From: CAZTAO01 sp964611645
Lineage (GTDB): Bacteria; Armatimonadota; UBA5829
NCBI GenBank assembly: GCA_964611645.1
Contig: CAZTAO010000120.1
Span: 1 to 6,952, forward strand
Reading direction: 5' to 3'
Length of the DNA stretch: 6,952 bases
The position numbers and the translations under genes were made by a program. This document shows positions 6,487-6,952 of this stretch, piece after piece (the first letter of the stretch is position 1; every line of letters begins with the position of its first letter). Under the pieces are notes generated by a model that searched no databases, had not been told where the DNA came from, and saw only the letters and a program-made list of their open reading frames with translations.

Positions 6487-6850
6487 GGGGATCACGCTCG
6501 ATGCCCTGCAGCATCAGCGTTTTCGCCGTCAACTGTGGTTGGGAGGTTGGCGTGTATAGGTGTGACGATGGGCGGGATACGCGGGGCCGGATGAAACGGG
6601 TGTCCGAATGCCAATGGACCAGACCCGAGACTCCGTCAGTAGCCCGATTCGATGTTGGTTGCCAATACAGTTCGTCTTGACCGGTATCACGCCTCGAATG
6701 CCTCCCATGGAGTCGGGCACGTCACCAACTCGGCGCGGGATCAGATGGACGTCGCAGTGAAGTATTGTCTGCCTGGCTGCCTGGCCGTCATTTCTACCTG
6801 TGTCGCAACCCCAAATGGAGCGTTGGGGCTAGGAAGAAAGTGGCGGAGAT
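6487..6850. other. Gene-poor intergenic stretch
   Basis: No frame gives a recognisable protein. A 75-codon frame at 6652-6879 has no ribosome binding site, odd composition and ends inside the promoter -10 box, so I do not call it. Small structures are present but weak: a 5-bp hairpin GATGC/GCATC (6500-6515) shortly after the flavin reductase with only TTTT a few bases on, a 6-bp hairpin CCCCAA/TTGGGG (6809-6828), and a tandem CTGCCTGG pair (6769-6784). None is convincing as a terminator or operator. Confidence 0.55.
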
Positions 6851-6851
6851 T

Positions 6852-6880
6852 TCCACAGACATTGGCACCCGCTGTATAAT
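6852..6880 (+). promoter_or_regulatory. Sigma70-type promoter for the right-edge gene
   Basis: A perfect TATAAT -10 box lies at 6875-6880. Exactly 17 bases upstream is TCCACA (6852-6857), matching four of six positions of the TTGACA -35 consensus, including the ACA end. Transcription would start near 6887, giving a leader of about 34 bases before ATG 6921. Orientation and spacing fit the gene that follows. Confidence 0.62.
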
Positions 6881-6905
6881 CATGGTGCGTGCTATGGCGT
6901 GAGAT

Positions 6906-6912
6906 GAGGTGG
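6906..6912 (+). promoter_or_regulatory. Ribosome binding site of the right-edge gene
   Basis: GAGGTGG lies eight bases before ATG 6921. It is one base from the canonical GAGGAGG or GGAGGTG type of site and the spacing is normal. The nearer ATG at 6913 is ruled out because it meets a TAG after four codons. Confidence 0.6.
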
Positions 6913-6920
6913 ATGACTGA

Positions 6921-6952
6921 ATGGTAGTCGCAGTAGACGCTTCGCGGGCAGA
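6921..6952 (+). CDS. Probable glycosyltransferase (GT1/GT4 type), N-terminal start only (3' partial)
   Basis: Only ten codons are inside the window, reading MVVAVDASRA, and the frame is open to the right edge. Many glycosyltransferases of the GT-B fold, family GT4, begin with a first beta strand of the form M-x-I-A-I-D-A-S-R/A followed by a T-G-T/I-G-x-Y loop. The text here fits that strand exactly in position and type. A promoter and a ribosome binding site are correctly placed upstream, which supports this as a real gene start. Ten residues cannot exclude another Rossmann-like protein, so the name is tentative, but the existence of a gene here is likelier than not. Confidence 0.45.
   Translation, partial: MVVAVDASRA

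Noticed and set aside
6500..6523. Hairpin GATGC/GCATC then TTTT after the flavin reductase
   Set aside because: The stem is only 5 bp, there is a gap before the T run and the run is only four bases: too weak to call a terminator.
6769..6784. Tandem CTGCCTGG pair
   Set aside because: There are only two copies in non-coding DNA with no flanking context, so it is not informative.
6809..6828. Hairpin CCCCAA/TTGGGG
   Set aside because: It has a 6-bp stem and no T-tract, and lies well upstream of the promoter; expected by chance.
6652..6879. 75-codon plus-strand frame in the right intergenic stretch
   Set aside because: It has no Shine-Dalgarno sequence and no family resemblance, and its stop lies in the TATAAT box of the downstream promoter.
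6904..6927. Seven-codon open frame (MRWMTEW) overlapping the right-edge gene start
   Set aside because: It could be imagined as a leader peptide, but it has no ribosome binding site of its own, and so short a frame is common by chance.

Overview
The window reads as bacterial chromosome of moderately high GC, with Shine-Dalgarno-type ribosome binding sites and a mix of ATG and GTG starts. The sensor architecture (stacked PAS modules, receiver domains, a SpoIIE-type phosphatase remnant), a flavoredoxin-like flavin reductase and an ApeA-like HEPN fragment fit an uncultured environmental bacterium rich in two-component proteins. Nothing fixes the phylum. All credible genes are on the plus strand.

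Left part (1-5069) is a two-component signalling cluster, partly decayed. It begins with the end of a GAF-PAS-HisKA-HATPase histidine kinase that runs off the left edge and looks intact through its catalytic core. About 130 bases later comes a broken remnant of a SpoIIE/PP2C-type phosphatase (1365-1647), with two stops and an apparent one-base shift. Next is a tandem two-receiver response regulator (1677-2381) whose first receiver has lost its acidic N-terminus. It looks like the tail of an ancestral hybrid kinase. Fifteen bases later starts a receiver plus six-PAS protein (2397-5069) that stops inside its sixth PAS domain and has no transmitter domain. The likely flow was kinase to receiver proteins, with the PAS array adding sensory input, but only the first kinase still shows a full phosphotransfer core in this window.

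Middle part (5060-5894): the truncated PAS gene runs directly into the C-terminal part of a HEPN-domain protein with an R-x4-H motif and no recognisable ribosome binding site. This looks like a deletion or recombination junction between two unrelated genes. A short stretch that reads like decayed coding sequence follows.

Right part (5971-6952): an intact flavin reductase-like FMN protein with a clear Shine-Dalgarno site, then a gene-poor stretch of about 430 bases. Near its end is a strong sigma70-type promoter (perfect TATAAT) and a ribosome binding site in front of a gene start whose first ten residues resemble the N-terminus of a family-1/4 glycosyltransferase. That gene leaves the window on the right.

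No RNA genes, CRISPR arrays, insertion sequences or convincing terminators were seen. The main interest is the pattern of gene decay and fusion: one pseudogene, one 5'-eroded regulator, one 3'-truncated sensor joined to a 5'-truncated HEPN gene, plus a frame-breaking tandem heptamer inside the sensor gene.
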